Of a DNA stretch of 64,000 nt, positions 1-7,665 are shown one piece after another (position 1 is the first letter of the stretch; every line of letters starts with the position of its first letter). The position numbers and the translations under genes are program-made. The notes beneath the pieces are model-generated. The model had not been told where the DNA came from and made no database searches. It saw only the letters and a list, made by a program, of their open reading frames with translations. Source of the stretch: an uncultured Vampirovibrio sp. (GTDB lineage: Bacteria > Cyanobacteriota > Vampirovibrionia > Gastranaerophilales > Gastranaerophilaceae); assembly GCA_910579975.1 (NCBI GenBank), contig CAJTWU010000004.1, positions 1 to 64,000 of the forward strand, in the 5' to 3' direction.

Positions 1-345
1 AATAGCTGCAAGGGTTTGTTCAGGAGAAGCTCCTTTCATAATATAACCGTCTGCTCCGGCTTTGAATGATTCAAAAACATCATGTTCACTTTCTCGCGAA
101 GTAAAAATAAGTATTTTTGTTTCAGGTAAAAAATCTTTAATTCTATTGGTTGCTTCTATTCCATCCATATTAGGAAGCCCGATATCCATAAGAATAACAT
201 TTGGAGTAAGTTCGCGGGCTTTTCTAACTCCTTCAACTCCATCAGAAGCTTCTGCAATAAGATTAATACCTTCTGCTTTTTCAAGAAGCATTGAGAGTCC
301 CATTCTGTATAGTTCGTGGTCTTCAATTAAGAGTACGTTTATCAT
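1..345 (-). CDS. NarL/FixJ-type response regulator, receiver domain (partial, runs off the window)
   Basis: On the minus strand from the ATG at 345 the translation begins MINVLLIEDHELYRMGLSML and stays open to base 1. It shows a receiver domain: the acidic pair E8/D9, the phosphoacceptor aspartate in the motif ILMDIGLPNMDG near residue 53, a Thr in IFTSRE, and the start of the Lys loop (YIMKGASPEQ). That loop is typical of NarL/FixJ regulators, which end in a LuxR-type HTH; the HTH would lie outside the window. The ATG overlaps the stop of the upstream kinase gene (ATGA), and an AGGAG lies just before it, so the two are translationally coupled and this is the probable partner of that kinase. 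The 3' part is missing only because of the window edge. Confidence 0.85.
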   Translation of the reverse strand, partial: MINVLLIEDHELYRMGLSMLLEKAEGINLIAEASDGVEGVRKARELTPNVILMDIGLPNMDGIEATNRIKDFLPETKILIFTSRESEHDVFESFKAGADGYIMKGASPEQTLAAI

Positions 346-1892
346 TGTATAGCTCCTATAACATTTACTGTATCTGTTAAGATAAATGAAAATTCGCTTC
401 CTTTGTTAAGAGTACTTTCTAACCAGATTTTACCGCCATGTGATTCAATAATTTGTCTTGAAAGGTATAAGCCAAGCCCTGTTCCTGCTGAACGCTTTTT
501 GCTCGTACCTTGAGAAAATCTCTGAAACATATTTGGAATATCTTCCTGTGGAATACCGCAGCCGTTGTCTGATACAGAGAAAATTAGGTCGTTAGCTTCA
601 TTTTTAATGGTAATAATAACTTTACCGTTTTCTTGGGTATAGCTGATTGCATTGCCGAGTAAATTACAGATAACCCGTCTTAGTTCGCTTCTATCAGCTT
701 GTATTTCAATTGATTTATTATCACAATCAATTGAAAAGTCTATGTTTTTGCTTTCTGCAAGCGGCTTAAGCTCATCGTAAACAAGCTTTGTTAGTTCATA
801 AATATTAAAATCTGTTTTGTTCAATATTAATTTTTCAGCATCGTACTTATAAACTTCTAATAAAGCATTAACAAGTCCCAGCAAGTCTTCATTACTTTTT
901 TGCATAGTTGCAAGAAGCATTTTTTGCTTGTCATCTAATTCACCCAGTGCTCCGTCAAGGAAGAATTTAAGTGTTTGAATAGCAGCTAATATAGGAGTTC
1001 TTAAGTCATGTGTTAATGTTGCAATAAAATCATCTCTTAGCTTATCTGCTTTCTTTTGTTCGGTAACATCTCTTATTACACCAACAAATCTTTTAAATGT
1101 TTCATCAGGATTAATTCTTGCAAAACTAATTTCCACCGGAATAAGATTATTGCTTAAAGGATTTTTAATGTAAAAATCTCTCAAGAAAAGTTCATTTTCT
1201 TCCAATTTATGTAATTCTTTTGAGATAAAAGTTTTTTTACTAAATACAAAATCATCAACAGAGGCTGAAATAATTTTATTGTTTACAAGTCCAATCAGTG
1301 TTTCACAAGCCGGATTAACTTGTTCGATTATGCCGTCTTCGTTGAGAATTAGTATGCCATCTGCGCAGTAATTTACTATCCCTTCAAGCTTTGCATTAGA
1401 TTGTTTTAAATCAGCAGTTCTTTCTTCAACCAACTCTTCTAAGTTGTGTGAATATTTTTCCAGCTCTTTTTTTGCAATTTCAAGCTCTGAAATTTTTTGA
1501 CGAAGCTGGGAAAGTAAATAACTTCTTTCAATCCCGTTCTTAATATTGATAATTAAATCGTCGTTATTCCAAGGTTTTTCAATGTATCTGTATAGCCCAA
1601 TTTCATTAATAGCCTTTATAGCATTTTCTTTATCAGCATAACCTGTTAAAAGAATTTTACTTACTTCAGGATGAAGTTTATTAACTTCACTTAAAAATTC
1701 CAAACCATTCATTTCAGGCATTAAAAAGTCTGAAATAACCAAATCCGGTGTGTTAGATTTTAAAAACTCAACAGCTTCTTTTGGATTATTGAAAAAATGA
1801 GCATCAGAAAAACCTTCAACTTTTAGTAACGTACTAAAAGCGGATGTAACTATTCTTTCATCATCGACTACAACAATCTTCCCCTTATTCAT
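342..1892 (-). CDS. Hybrid sensor histidine kinase: receiver, PAS, HisKA, HATPase
   Basis: A cytosolic 516-residue kinase. The N-terminal receiver (about 1-120) has the phosphoacceptor Asp near 55 in VISDFLMPEMNG and the conserved Lys in IEKPW near 106. A coiled coil (about 122-168) follows, then a PAS domain (about 168-278) ending in the usual DVTEQKK linker. The HisKA H box is FIATLTHDLRTPI with His near 294. The ATPase domain shows the N box (NLLGNAISYT), G1 (DNGCGIP) and G2 (GTGLGLYLSRQI). There are no membrane segments or signal peptide, so it senses a cytosolic cue or receives phosphate through its own receiver. It is coupled by ATGA overlap to the downstream NarL-type regulator. No Shine-Dalgarno precedes the ATG; a promoter -10 ends 6 nt upstream, so the mRNA is probably leaderless. 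Confidence 0.9.
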   Translation of the reverse strand: MNKGKIVVVDDERIVTSAFSTLLKVEGFSDAHFFNNPKEAVEFLKSNTPDLVISDFLMPEMNGLEFLSEVNKLHPEVSKILLTGYADKENAIKAINEIGLYRYIEKPWNNDDLIINIKNGIERSYLLSQLRQKISELEIAKKELEKYSHNLEELVEERTADLKQSNAKLEGIVNYCADGILILNEDGIIEQVNPACETLIGLVNNKIISASVDDFVFSKKTFISKELHKLEENELFLRDFYIKNPLSNNLIPVEISFARINPDETFKRFVGVIRDVTEQKKADKLRDDFIATLTHDLRTPILAAIQTLKFFLDGALGELDDKQKMLLATMQKSNEDLLGLVNALLEVYKYDAEKLILNKTDFNIYELTKLVYDELKPLAESKNIDFSIDCDNKSIEIQADRSELRRVICNLLGNAISYTQENGKVIITIKNEANDLIFSVSDNGCGIPQEDIPNMFQRFSQGTSKKRSAGTGLGLYLSRQIIESHGGKIWLESTLNKGSEFSFILTDTVNVIGAIQ

Positions 1893-1898
1893 ACTCTT

Positions 1899-1927
1899 AT
1901 AATAACCTAAACAATATCATTAGACAA
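1899..1927 (-). promoter_or_regulatory. Promoter of the hybrid kinase gene, leaderless type
   Basis: On the minus strand, TTGTCT (1927-1922), a 17-nt spacer, then TATTAT (1904-1899), followed by only six bases before the ATG at 1892. Transcription would start at or next to the A of the start codon. No Shine-Dalgarno is present. Confidence 0.65.
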
Positions 1928-1931
1928 ATTG

Positions 1932-1959
1932 TTAATAATTATTAAATCTGTGTTATAAT
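1932..1959 (+). promoter_or_regulatory. Promoter of the prepilin-like gene
   Basis: Extended -10 element TGTTATAAT (1951-1959) with a possible -35 TTAATA (1932-1937) 16 nt upstream. The predicted start point lies before the strong GGAGG at 1975-1979 that serves the ATG at 1986. Confidence 0.6.
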
Positions 1960-1985
1960 TTAGTAAATTAAATTGGAGGGTACTG

Positions 1986-2639
1986 ATGAGAAGAACAGAT
2001 AAAAAAGGGTTTACTCTTACAGAAGTATTGCTGGCGATGTCTATTATAGGAATTCTTGCCGCTCTTGTAATGCCGCAGCTTGTTAAAACAATTCAGAAAG
2101 ATAAAACGGGTGTGATTCTGGGAAAAGCTGTTGAACAGATAGAACTTGGATGTCAAAACATGATTCAGGCATATAACGAAAGTGTGGAAGCAGAGGGACG
2201 AGCTTCTATGGCTGATACCTTGATGGCTATGGACGGTGATTATGATTTTACTTTTAACAGACTTGCTCCATATATTGGTGTTAAAAATATTACAGTTTTT
2301 AATGAAGGCGGTGGTAATAGATTTGATAATACTATTAAATTCAGATTTAATAAATTCCCGGCTGAACTTCAGGTTCCTCGCAATATCAATCTAATAGCAA
2401 TGGTTAATCCAAGTCGTAACACGATTGTTCAAAATCAGGTAGTAATTGATGTAAATGGTTTACAAAATCGTCCAAATCAATTTGGAAGAGATAGGTTTAG
2501 ATTTGAATTGCGTAATGATGGAAAATTAATTCCTGAAGGTGTAAATTCAAATTCTTGTGATGGAGATAATCCTACAATTAATGCAAACTGCACGGCAAGA
2601 GTTGTCAAAGATGGATTTAAAGTTAAATATAACTGGTAA
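1986..2639 (+). CDS. Type IV prepilin-like (pseudopilin) protein
   Basis: The N-terminus MRRTDKKGFTLTEVLLAMS is a class III prepilin signal: short basic leader, Gly at -1, Phe at +1, Glu at +5, then a hydrophobic helix (to about residue 33). Prepilin peptidase would cut KKG/FTLTE. The body (217 residues in all) is unlike major pilins; near the C-terminus it has a DVNG...GRDRFRF segment with two Cys after it, a pattern shared with the prepilin-like protein at 32038. Such proteins are usually minor pilins or pseudopilins that use the pilus/type II machinery, here the operon at 10-16 kb. Start supported by GGAGG 6 nt upstream of the ATG. Confidence 0.8.
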   Translation: MRRTDKKGFTLTEVLLAMSIIGILAALVMPQLVKTIQKDKTGVILGKAVEQIELGCQNMIQAYNESVEAEGRASMADTLMAMDGDYDFTFNRLAPYIGVKNITVFNEGGGNRFDNTIKFRFNKFPAELQVPRNINLIAMVNPSRNTIVQNQVVIDVNGLQNRPNQFGRDRFRFELRNDGKLIPEGVNSNSCDGDNPTINANCTARVVKDGFKVKYNW

Positions 2640-2658
2640 AATATAAGGAGAGATGATA

Positions 2659-2895
2659 ATGGCAGAAGCAAAAATTTTAGCAACTATTGAACGAACTGAT
2701 ACTGAGCAATTACAAATTTCTGTATCAGAATATAGAGGAAAAAGCTATTTTAATTTAAGAATTTTTTATACAACTGATGAAGGTGCAACATGGCTTCCAA
2801 CTAAAAAAGGTGTAACTTTTGCCCCTGAACAGTTAGATGTTTTATCTGATGCAATTGAAGAAGCAAAACAATTGTTTATGGAAGAAATGGAGTAA
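2659..2895 (+). CDS. PC4/p15-like single-stranded nucleic acid-binding protein
   Basis: A 78-residue protein. The pattern RTDTEQLQISVSEYRGKSYFNLRIFY followed by WLPTKKGVTFAPEQL resembles the bacterial PC4 fold (YdbC-type; four-stranded sheet, then a helix), which binds ssDNA or RNA as a dimer. The key aromatic/basic pattern (Y-RGK-YFNLR-FY, then KKGVTF) is present. The ATG at 2659 is chosen over the one at 2653 because AGGAG at 2646-2650 lies 8 nt from it and only 2 nt from the other. It lies 13 bp after the prepilin-like gene, probably co-transcribed, and is followed directly by a dispersed palindromic repeat. The family call is from pattern recognition only. Confidence 0.65.
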   Translation: MAEAKILATIERTDTEQLQISVSEYRGKSYFNLRIFYTTDEGATWLPTKKGVTFAPEQLDVLSDAIEEAKQLFMEEME

Positions 2896-2898
2896 GGG

Positions 2899-2938
2899 CT
2901 CTGCCCCCTCTCCTTGAGGAGAGGGTTGGGGTGAGGTG
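2899..2938 (+). repeat. Dispersed palindromic repeat, copy 1
   Basis: Perfect 9-bp inverted repeat (CCCTCTCCT at 2906-2914, AGGAGAGGG at 2917-2925) followed by the tail TTGGGGTGAGGTG. Related copies lie at 16041, 20217 (opposite strand) and 31997. Its GC content contrasts with the AT-rich surroundings. The tail places a GAGGTG 7 nt before the ATG of the next gene, so it may act as that gene's ribosome binding site. Confidence 0.85.
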
Positions 2939-2945
2939 TCAACCT

Positions 2946-3662
2946 ATGAACAACATTCAAGATGAATTTATTTCAACAGTTTCACACGAGATGAGAACCC
3001 CGCTGACAAGTATCAGGGGGTTTTCTCAAACTTTGTTGTCTTCGTGGGATAAACTGGATGAAGAAAGTAAAAAGAAATTTATCAAAATTATTGAAGAACA
3101 ATCAAACAGATTAATTAATTTAGTTGAAAATGTTTTGACTGTTTCAAAGATGAGTTATGATAAGCCTGTTTTTCGTAAAGTTGATGTAAATGCTTCTATC
3201 ATTAAAGTTATTCAAATGCTTAGTCTTAAATATAAAGATTTTAAGATTGTTTCGCATTTTAATTCTCATTTGCCTCCGGCATGGCTTGATGAAGAAAAGT
3301 TCCAACAAATAATGACAAATCTTATTGATAATGCATGTAAATATTCTGAAACTAAAAAAGAAATAGAAATAACAACATCATTTTTAAGTTCTGATTTTGT
3401 AAAAATTACTGTAAAAGATTTTGGAGTTGGAATTAAAAAAGAAGATTTTGATAAGGTTTTTGAAAAATTTATCAGGCTTGAGAATCATTTGACAAGTAAA
3501 ACGCAAGGTAATGGTTTAGGTTTATATATTACCGGCAATCTTGTTAAGTCTATGCATGGAAAGATTGGTGTGAAAAGTGAATTAGGTAAATGGACGGAGT
3601 TTTATATAGAATTCCCGTTTTATAATCAAGAGGAGGTTTTGAGATGCTCTCAACAGTCTTGA
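2946..3662 (+). CDS. Histidine kinase core without a sensor domain
   Basis: A 238-residue protein that is only a kinase core. The H box (FISTVSHEMRTPL) begins 8 residues after the start, then come the N box (NLIDNACKYS), G1 (DFGVGI) and G2 (GNGLGLYITGNLV). There is no sensor, HAMP, PAS or membrane segment. The ATG at 2946 is preferred over a GTG at 2931, which lies inside the palindromic repeat; GAGGTG from the repeat is the likely ribosome binding site. The gene ends 19 nt inside the downstream REC-GGDEF-REC gene, its likely partner. It may be a kinase whose sensor is another protein, or the survivor of a larger gene cut where the repeat now sits. Confidence 0.85.
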   Translation: MNNIQDEFISTVSHEMRTPLTSIRGFSQTLLSSWDKLDEESKKKFIKIIEEQSNRLINLVENVLTVSKMSYDKPVFRKVDVNASIIKVIQMLSLKYKDFKIVSHFNSHLPPAWLDEEKFQQIMTNLIDNACKYSETKKEIEITTSFLSSDFVKITVKDFGVGIKKEDFDKVFEKFIRLENHLTSKTQGNGLGLYITGNLVKSMHGKIGVKSELGKWTEFYIEFPFYNQEEVLRCSQQS

Positions 3663-4915
3663 TTATTGATAAAAGAAAAGAGCTTCCTACAAAGTATAAA
3701 AAATGTATTGATACATTAGAAGCTAATACGGTTATAGCCCGTACACTGAAAGACGGGATAAATGCTATCCAAAATCTTGAACCTGATATGATTATTGTTT
3801 CTGATAGTATCGAAGAGTCTCTTGTCGGTTTTTGTGAAAAAATTAGAGCTTTAACCTATAACACGCGTCCGGTGATTGTGGCATTATCAAAATCCGCTGA
3901 TTATGAAGATAGAATTTGTGTTCTGGAAAGCGGAGCAGATGATTTTTTAAGTGAACCTGTTAATATTGAAGAGTTTAAGACTCGAGTTAGAGCACATTTA
4001 AGAAGGGATATTGAGTCTAATTTAGATAATAAGACTTTGCTTCCAAATGCAAAATATGTAAGAAAATCTTTAAAACGTGTCTTGGTTTCTAATAGTCAAT
4101 CAGTTTTGCTTGTTGGTATAGAAAATTTGAATGATTATAAAGAGGTTTATACAGAAGTCGCAGCTGATAAAATTATTCAAACTTTTGTTGCCATTGTTAA
4201 ATCAGCATTGGATGAGAATGATTTTATCGGACAGCTTAATGAAAAGGATTTTGTAATTGTAACAAATAGGTTTAGTGCAGAAAAATTAGCTGAATTTCTG
4301 GTGTTTGCCTTTGATACTGTTGCACCAAAGTTTTATTCAGAAGAAGATGCGCATAAGGGATATATGGTTCTTAAAGGAGAAAGATATGCCGGTATGAGAG
4401 CTAATTTTGTTTCAATTTTAATCGGTGGTGTGCTGGATAACTTTAATCTTATCTCATCTGTAGATGTTTTATTAGAAAGATTAAGTGCTGTAAAAAAACT
4501 TGCAAAAATTCCAAGTGGTTCAAATTATGCTATAGAGAGAGTTAGGTTGACTGGAGTTGACTCTGTTATTGCAGAAGTCAGTAATAAAAATGTATATATA
4601 TATGAGCCCGATGAGTCTCTTGAATATTTAATCAGAACCGCGCTTGAGTTACAGGGGTACGAAGTTCAGACCGAATTAATTTTAGAATCTGCTATACAGC
4701 CAGCTGTAATTGTATTAGATAGTGGAGAAAATTTAGAAAACTTAGAATTTTTGCGCAAATTAAAAAGTTTGCAGAATTTTGTTAATACGAAGGTTATAGT
4801 AACTACTACCTTGCATAATAAATCTGCAATTTTGGATTCCGGAGCAGATTTATATTTGCCAAAACCTTATGAAATATCGGATTTAATACGTTGGGTAGAA
4901 TTTTTCAAGGCTTAA
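3644..4915 (+). CDS. Response regulator: REC, degenerate GGDEF, REC
   Basis: This 423-residue protein has an N-terminal receiver (about 1-120; Asp near 54 in IIVSDS, Lys region LSEPVNIEEFKTRVRAHL), a middle domain shaped like GGDEF (about 150-290), and a second receiver at the C-terminus (about 310-423; PAVIVLDSGEN and LPKPYE). Where an active diguanylate cyclase has GG(D/E)EF the sequence reads GQLNEKDF, so catalysis is unlikely; it could bind nucleotide or act as a scaffold. The first receiver has DKRKE where the acidic metal-binding pair normally sits, so its phosphorylation is less certain. It overlaps the sensorless kinase gene by 19 nt and is probably its target. Confidence 0.75.
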   Translation: MLSTVLIIDKRKELPTKYKKCIDTLEANTVIARTLKDGINAIQNLEPDMIIVSDSIEESLVGFCEKIRALTYNTRPVIVALSKSADYEDRICVLESGADDFLSEPVNIEEFKTRVRAHLRRDIESNLDNKTLLPNAKYVRKSLKRVLVSNSQSVLLVGIENLNDYKEVYTEVAADKIIQTFVAIVKSALDENDFIGQLNEKDFVIVTNRFSAEKLAEFLVFAFDTVAPKFYSEEDAHKGYMVLKGERYAGMRANFVSILIGGVLDNFNLISSVDVLLERLSAVKKLAKIPSGSNYAIERVRLTGVDSVIAEVSNKNVYIYEPDESLEYLIRTALELQGYEVQTELILESAIQPAVIVLDSGENLENLEFLRKLKSLQNFVNTKVIVTTTLHNKSAILDSGADLYLPKPYEISDLIRWVEFFKA

Positions 4916-4927
4916 TTTTAAAAAAAC

Positions 4928-4955
4928 TTGCAAAAAAAGTTTGATGTGTTATTCT
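4928..4955 (+). promoter_or_regulatory. Promoter of tRNA-Arg
   Basis: TTGCAA (4928-4933), 16-nt spacer, TATTCT (4950-4955), ending 22 nt before the mature tRNA. Position and match are good for a tRNA promoter. Confidence 0.5.
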
Positions 4956-4977
4956 AATTTACGAAGACAACAGATAT

Positions 4978-5051
4978 GCGTCTGTAGCTCAGCTGGATAG
5001 AGCATCTGCCTTCTAAGCAGAGGGTCCCGCGTTCGAATCGCGGCAGGCGTA
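4978..5051 (+). tRNA. tRNA-Arg (anticodon UCU)
   Basis: A complete cloverleaf can be drawn. The acceptor GCGTCTG pairs with CAGGCGT (one terminal G-U). The D arm is GCTC...GAGC, the anticodon arm TCTGC-CTTCTAA-GCAGA, and the T arm CCGCG-TTCGAAT-CGCGG. The anticodon is TCT, reading AGA, the common Arg codon in this AT-rich DNA. The discriminator is A, and no CCA is encoded. Confidence 0.95.
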
Positions 5052-5063
5052 AATTTTAATAAA

Positions 5064-5094
5064 AAAGAGGGTTGATTTTAACCCTCTTTTTTTA
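5064..5094 (+). terminator. Rho-independent terminator after tRNA-Arg
   Basis: Stem AGAGGGTT (5066-5073) with AACCCTCT (5080-5087), six-base loop, then a run of T. The A run before the stem lets it also work for the convergent GNAT gene. Confidence 0.85.
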
Positions 5095-5102
5095 TTGTTA
5101 AA

Positions 5103-5681
5103 TTAAATCACCTCTTTTTTATATATAAGAGTTTTGATAGTTTTTTGATTTACAATAGTTTCAAATTCTTTACACTGAAAAAAATTATTTTTTTTGTAAT
5201 ATTGATAGTCGCAAGTTGTATCAGTCCATAGATAGATATTTTTTATATTATTTTCTTTGCAGGTCTTAATAAGATTTGATAGTAATAACTTTCCACAACC
5301 TTTTTTAATACTTACAAACAAGCCTAAAATTATATCATTATTTCCTATTATATTTTTGATTTCATTACCGCAAGTTTCCAGATAGTTAAATAAATCTATT
5401 GCTATTTTCTGTTCTTCTTTATTTTGTAAAATCTCAATTTCATTTTCAAAATTTTCTGATTTGTATTTGTCATTTTTAGTAAATGCTAATAAAAAACCTT
5501 TTAAATCTTCTTCCAATATACTAAAAGAGTAATTGCGGTTTACATCATAATATTTAACCATAAAATTATATATAAAGTTTTGAAGTTCAATACTTTCTTG
5601 TGTATAAAAATTTCCCCAGGTTAGTTTGGCTAGCTTACCGGCAGATTTAATATCCTCATTGTCAAATTGTCTGATAATCAT
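5103..5681 (-). CDS. GNAT-family N-acetyltransferase
   Basis: A 192-residue single-domain protein. The acetyl-CoA site is seen as GLFVSIKKGCGKLLLSNLI (about 118-136; the KKGCGK is the Q/R-x-x-G-x-G/A loop). The later YYKKNNFF has the usual tyrosine and hydrophobic end of GNAT motif B. The N-terminal IIRQFDNEDI is a typical first strand. The substrate cannot be told from the sequence. It converges on the tRNA-Arg terminator and diverges from the flagellar rod operon. The promoter's -10 ends 6 nt before the ATG and no Shine-Dalgarno is seen, so its mRNA is probably leaderless. Confidence 0.8.
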   Translation of the reverse strand: MIIRQFDNEDIKSAGKLAKLTWGNFYTQESIELQNFIYNFMVKYYDVNRNYSFSILEEDLKGFLLAFTKNDKYKSENFENEIEILQNKEEQKIAIDLFNYLETCGNEIKNIIGNNDIILGLFVSIKKGCGKLLLSNLIKTCKENNIKNIYLWTDTTCDYQYYKKNNFFQCKEFETIVNQKTIKTLIYKKEVI

Positions 5682-5687
5682 TTTTTC

Positions 5688-5716
5688 AATTTACATAATT
5701 ATTTTTTTATTGTCAA
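5688..5716 (-). promoter_or_regulatory. Promoter of the GNAT gene, leaderless type
   Basis: On the minus strand, a consensus -35 TTGACA (5716-5711), a spacer of exactly 17 nt, TAAATT (5693-5688), then six bases and the ATG. This is the clearest leaderless promoter in the window. Confidence 0.7.
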
Positions 5717-5732
5717 CATAACTGTTATTTCC

Positions 5733-5760
5733 TTGACTTATCAAAAAAAATAATTATAAC
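5733..5760 (+). promoter_or_regulatory. Housekeeping-type promoter upstream of the rod operon
   Basis: TTGACT (5733-5738), 16-nt spacer, TATAAC (5755-5760). It would give a leader of about 85 nt containing an 8-bp inverted repeat (ATAATCGG at 5773, CCGATTAT at 5822). Confidence 0.5.
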
Positions 5761-5800
5761 TTTACTACTCCTATAATCGGATGATTTTATTTGGATTTAT

Positions 5801-5828
5801 TAAAGTAATATGTCAAATCGACCGATTA
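5801..5828 (+). promoter_or_regulatory. Possible sigma-28-type promoter of the rod operon
   Basis: TAAAGTAA (5801-5808), 12 nt, ACCGATTA (5821-5828), close to the flagellar sigma-28 consensus TAAAGTTT-N11-GCCGATAA. It ends 24 nt before the ATG of the first rod gene. The spacer is one base longer than ideal, so this is weaker than the site at 8143. Confidence 0.4.
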
Positions 5829-5852
5829 TCATGGGAGAAATGAGGTAACTAT

Positions 5853-6551
5853 ATGCAAATCAATGGTGGCGTAAGATTTTGTGAACAAGGTATGAAAGCT
5901 TCTATACGTGCAATGCATGTTCAGAGTGAAGTCCTTGGAATGATTAACGAAAATGTTACAGGTTTTGACAAAGTAGGTTTTCAAAGACGCGAGCCTGTTA
6001 TTTCAGCTTTTACTGAATATCTAGGTATCCACGGGCTTTCTTCAACAATTGATGACGAGCCTGGTCGTATTATGACTTCACAAAACCCGCTTGACATTGC
6101 AATAGCGAATAAAGGATATTTTCAAATCCAAACACCTGAAGGTGTAAGGCTTACACGCGACGGTCGTTTTAAGTTGGATAAATTGGGAAACCTTTTGGAC
6201 TTAGAAGACAATGCAGTGTTATCAGATGCCGGTATGCCAATAAGACTTCCCGTGCTTCCTGAAAATGCTACTCAGGTTGTTGTTAACTCCAAAGGTAAAG
6301 TTAGTGTTTATGATAAGACTTCAAATGAACTTTTAGAAGCCGGTTATCTTGGAATTGTTGACTCTAACGGTATGGCAGTTTTAAGTCCTGATGTTAAACA
6401 AGGCTATAATGAGCATTCTAACGTAGTGCTTCAAAATGAGTTTATGGCAATAAAACCTGTTGTTAGAAACTTTGAAGCTAATCGTCAGATTTTCTTGCTG
6501 GAAAGTTCTAATTTGCAAAAAGTTATCAGCCAGCTGGGTTCAGCTTCATAG
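5853..6551 (+). CDS. Flagellar basal-body rod protein, FlgF/FlgG family
   Basis: A 232-residue rod/hook-family protein. The N-terminal helix (GMKASIRAMHVQSEVLGMINENVTG) replaces the usual NNLAN motif region. The central FlgF/G hallmarks are clear: NPLDIAIANKGYFQIQTPEG, then the LTRDGRFKLDKLGNLLD strand. The C-terminal helix FEANRQIFLLESSNLQKVI is the paired coiled-coil end. Rod proteins polymerise in the periplasm after export by the flagellar type III apparatus. It starts an operon with a second FlgF/G paralogue, flgB and flgC. FlgF and FlgG cannot be separated with confidence. Ribosome binding site GAGG at 5842-5845. Confidence 0.85.
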   Translation: MQINGGVRFCEQGMKASIRAMHVQSEVLGMINENVTGFDKVGFQRREPVISAFTEYLGIHGLSSTIDDEPGRIMTSQNPLDIAIANKGYFQIQTPEGVRLTRDGRFKLDKLGNLLDLEDNAVLSDAGMPIRLPVLPENATQVVVNSKGKVSVYDKTSNELLEAGYLGIVDSNGMAVLSPDVKQGYNEHSNVVLQNEFMAIKPVVRNFEANRQIFLLESSNLQKVISQLGSAS

Positions 6552-6563
6552 GAGAATTAGATT

Positions 6564-7277
6564 ATGTATAATATGCAAGCCGTTGTAAGAAAAAATATAA
6601 ATAATACTACAATGCAGTTTGAAAGACTCGGTCATATTGCCAATAACCTTTCAAACTATAATACAGTAGCATATAAAACAAACCGTTTTGAACAAATGCT
6701 TCGTGAGGATGGTTATGTTGATGGTGCCATCAGAACAAATGCGTTAAAAGGTTCTATTAGAATAAGTACAAATCCATATGATATTGCAATTGACGGAGAA
6801 GGTTATATACCTGTAGTTTCACCTGATGGAGAAATCCAATACACGAGAGATGGTTCCCTAAAACGTGGGGCAAACGGTTATCTTGTTACAGTTGATGATT
6901 GGATGGTTGGCGATGGAATAAAAATCCCGGCAAATTCTTATAAATTTGAGATTAAACCGAATGGTGATGTTATTAATTATGATAACTCCGGCTCTTTGCC
7001 TGAAAAGATAGGAACAATTCCTATCGTGCAATTTGACTCTCCGGAAAATCTGGAGCAAGGACATAATAACAAAATGGTTGTGACTTCAGAGTCCGGTGAA
7101 GCAAAAATTGTAAAAGAAGACCAACAGATTAAACAGTATGCAACAGAGGTTTCTAATACAAATATCTATGATGAAATGAATGAGCTTATGAGGCTGAATA
7201 CTTCTATGATTGCAAGTATGAACCTTATGAAAGTTGCAGATGATATGTATAATAAGTCTATTAACATAAGAGAATAA
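6564..7277 (+). CDS. Flagellar basal-body rod protein, second FlgF/FlgG-family copy
   Basis: 237 residues with a better-kept N-terminal motif (RLGHIANNLSNYNTVAYKT), the central NPYDIAIDGEGYIPVVSPDG and YTRDGSLKRGANGYLV, and the C-terminal TNIYDEMNELMRLNTSMIAS...ADDMYNKSINI helix. It lies 12 nt after the preceding paralogue and 11 nt before flgB. Two FlgF/G-type proteins in a row are expected for the proximal and distal rod. Both are slightly shorter than typical FlgG (about 260 residues). Confidence 0.85.
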   Translation: MYNMQAVVRKNINNTTMQFERLGHIANNLSNYNTVAYKTNRFEQMLREDGYVDGAIRTNALKGSIRISTNPYDIAIDGEGYIPVVSPDGEIQYTRDGSLKRGANGYLVTVDDWMVGDGIKIPANSYKFEIKPNGDVINYDNSGSLPEKIGTIPIVQFDSPENLEQGHNNKMVVTSESGEAKIVKEDQQIKQYATEVSNTNIYDEMNELMRLNTSMIASMNLMKVADDMYNKSINIRE

Positions 7278-7288
7278 AAGGATAAAGT

Positions 7289-7639
7289 ATGACATTTACA
7301 AGTTTAGATGCAATGGGTAAAACAACATTAATGCTTGATTTGATTTCACAAAGACAGCGCGCTTTGGGTTCAAACATTGCTAACGTTGATACCCCGGGTT
7401 ATGTTAGAAAAGATATTGATTTCTCTCAATATCTTGGAAGTATGAATAGCCCGATAGAAACAAAATTGTCTACAGCTCTTGGTCCTTCGGGGGTTATTGA
7501 GGATAGGCAAAAACAAGAAATCGATATTGCTGAAGAATTATCAGAGGTTCAAAGAAATTCTTTGATGTATACAATGGCAACTCGAAGAATGTCAAATATT
7601 ATTACACAAATGAAAACTGCAATAAATGTCGGTAAGTAA
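7289..7639 (+). CDS. flgB: Flagellar basal-body rod protein FlgB
   Basis: 116 residues. It has the proximal-rod signature RQRALGSNIANVDTPGYVRKDIDF near the N-terminus and the C-terminal helix LSEVQRNSLMYTMATRRMSNIITQMKTAI. FlgB is the first rod subunit next to the MS ring and export gate and is exported without a cleaved signal. It lies 26 nt before flgC, the order found in most flagellar operons. FliE, which normally follows, is not in this window. Confidence 0.9.
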   Translation: MTFTSLDAMGKTTLMLDLISQRQRALGSNIANVDTPGYVRKDIDFSQYLGSMNSPIETKLSTALGPSGVIEDRQKQEIDIAEELSEVQRNSLMYTMATRRMSNIITQMKTAINVGK

Positions 7640-7665
7640 AACTACTAGTTGAAAGAAGGTAAACC

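Noticed and set aside
3644..4915. Active diguanylate cyclase
   Set aside because: The GGDEF position reads NEKDF and the preceding Gly pair is missing.
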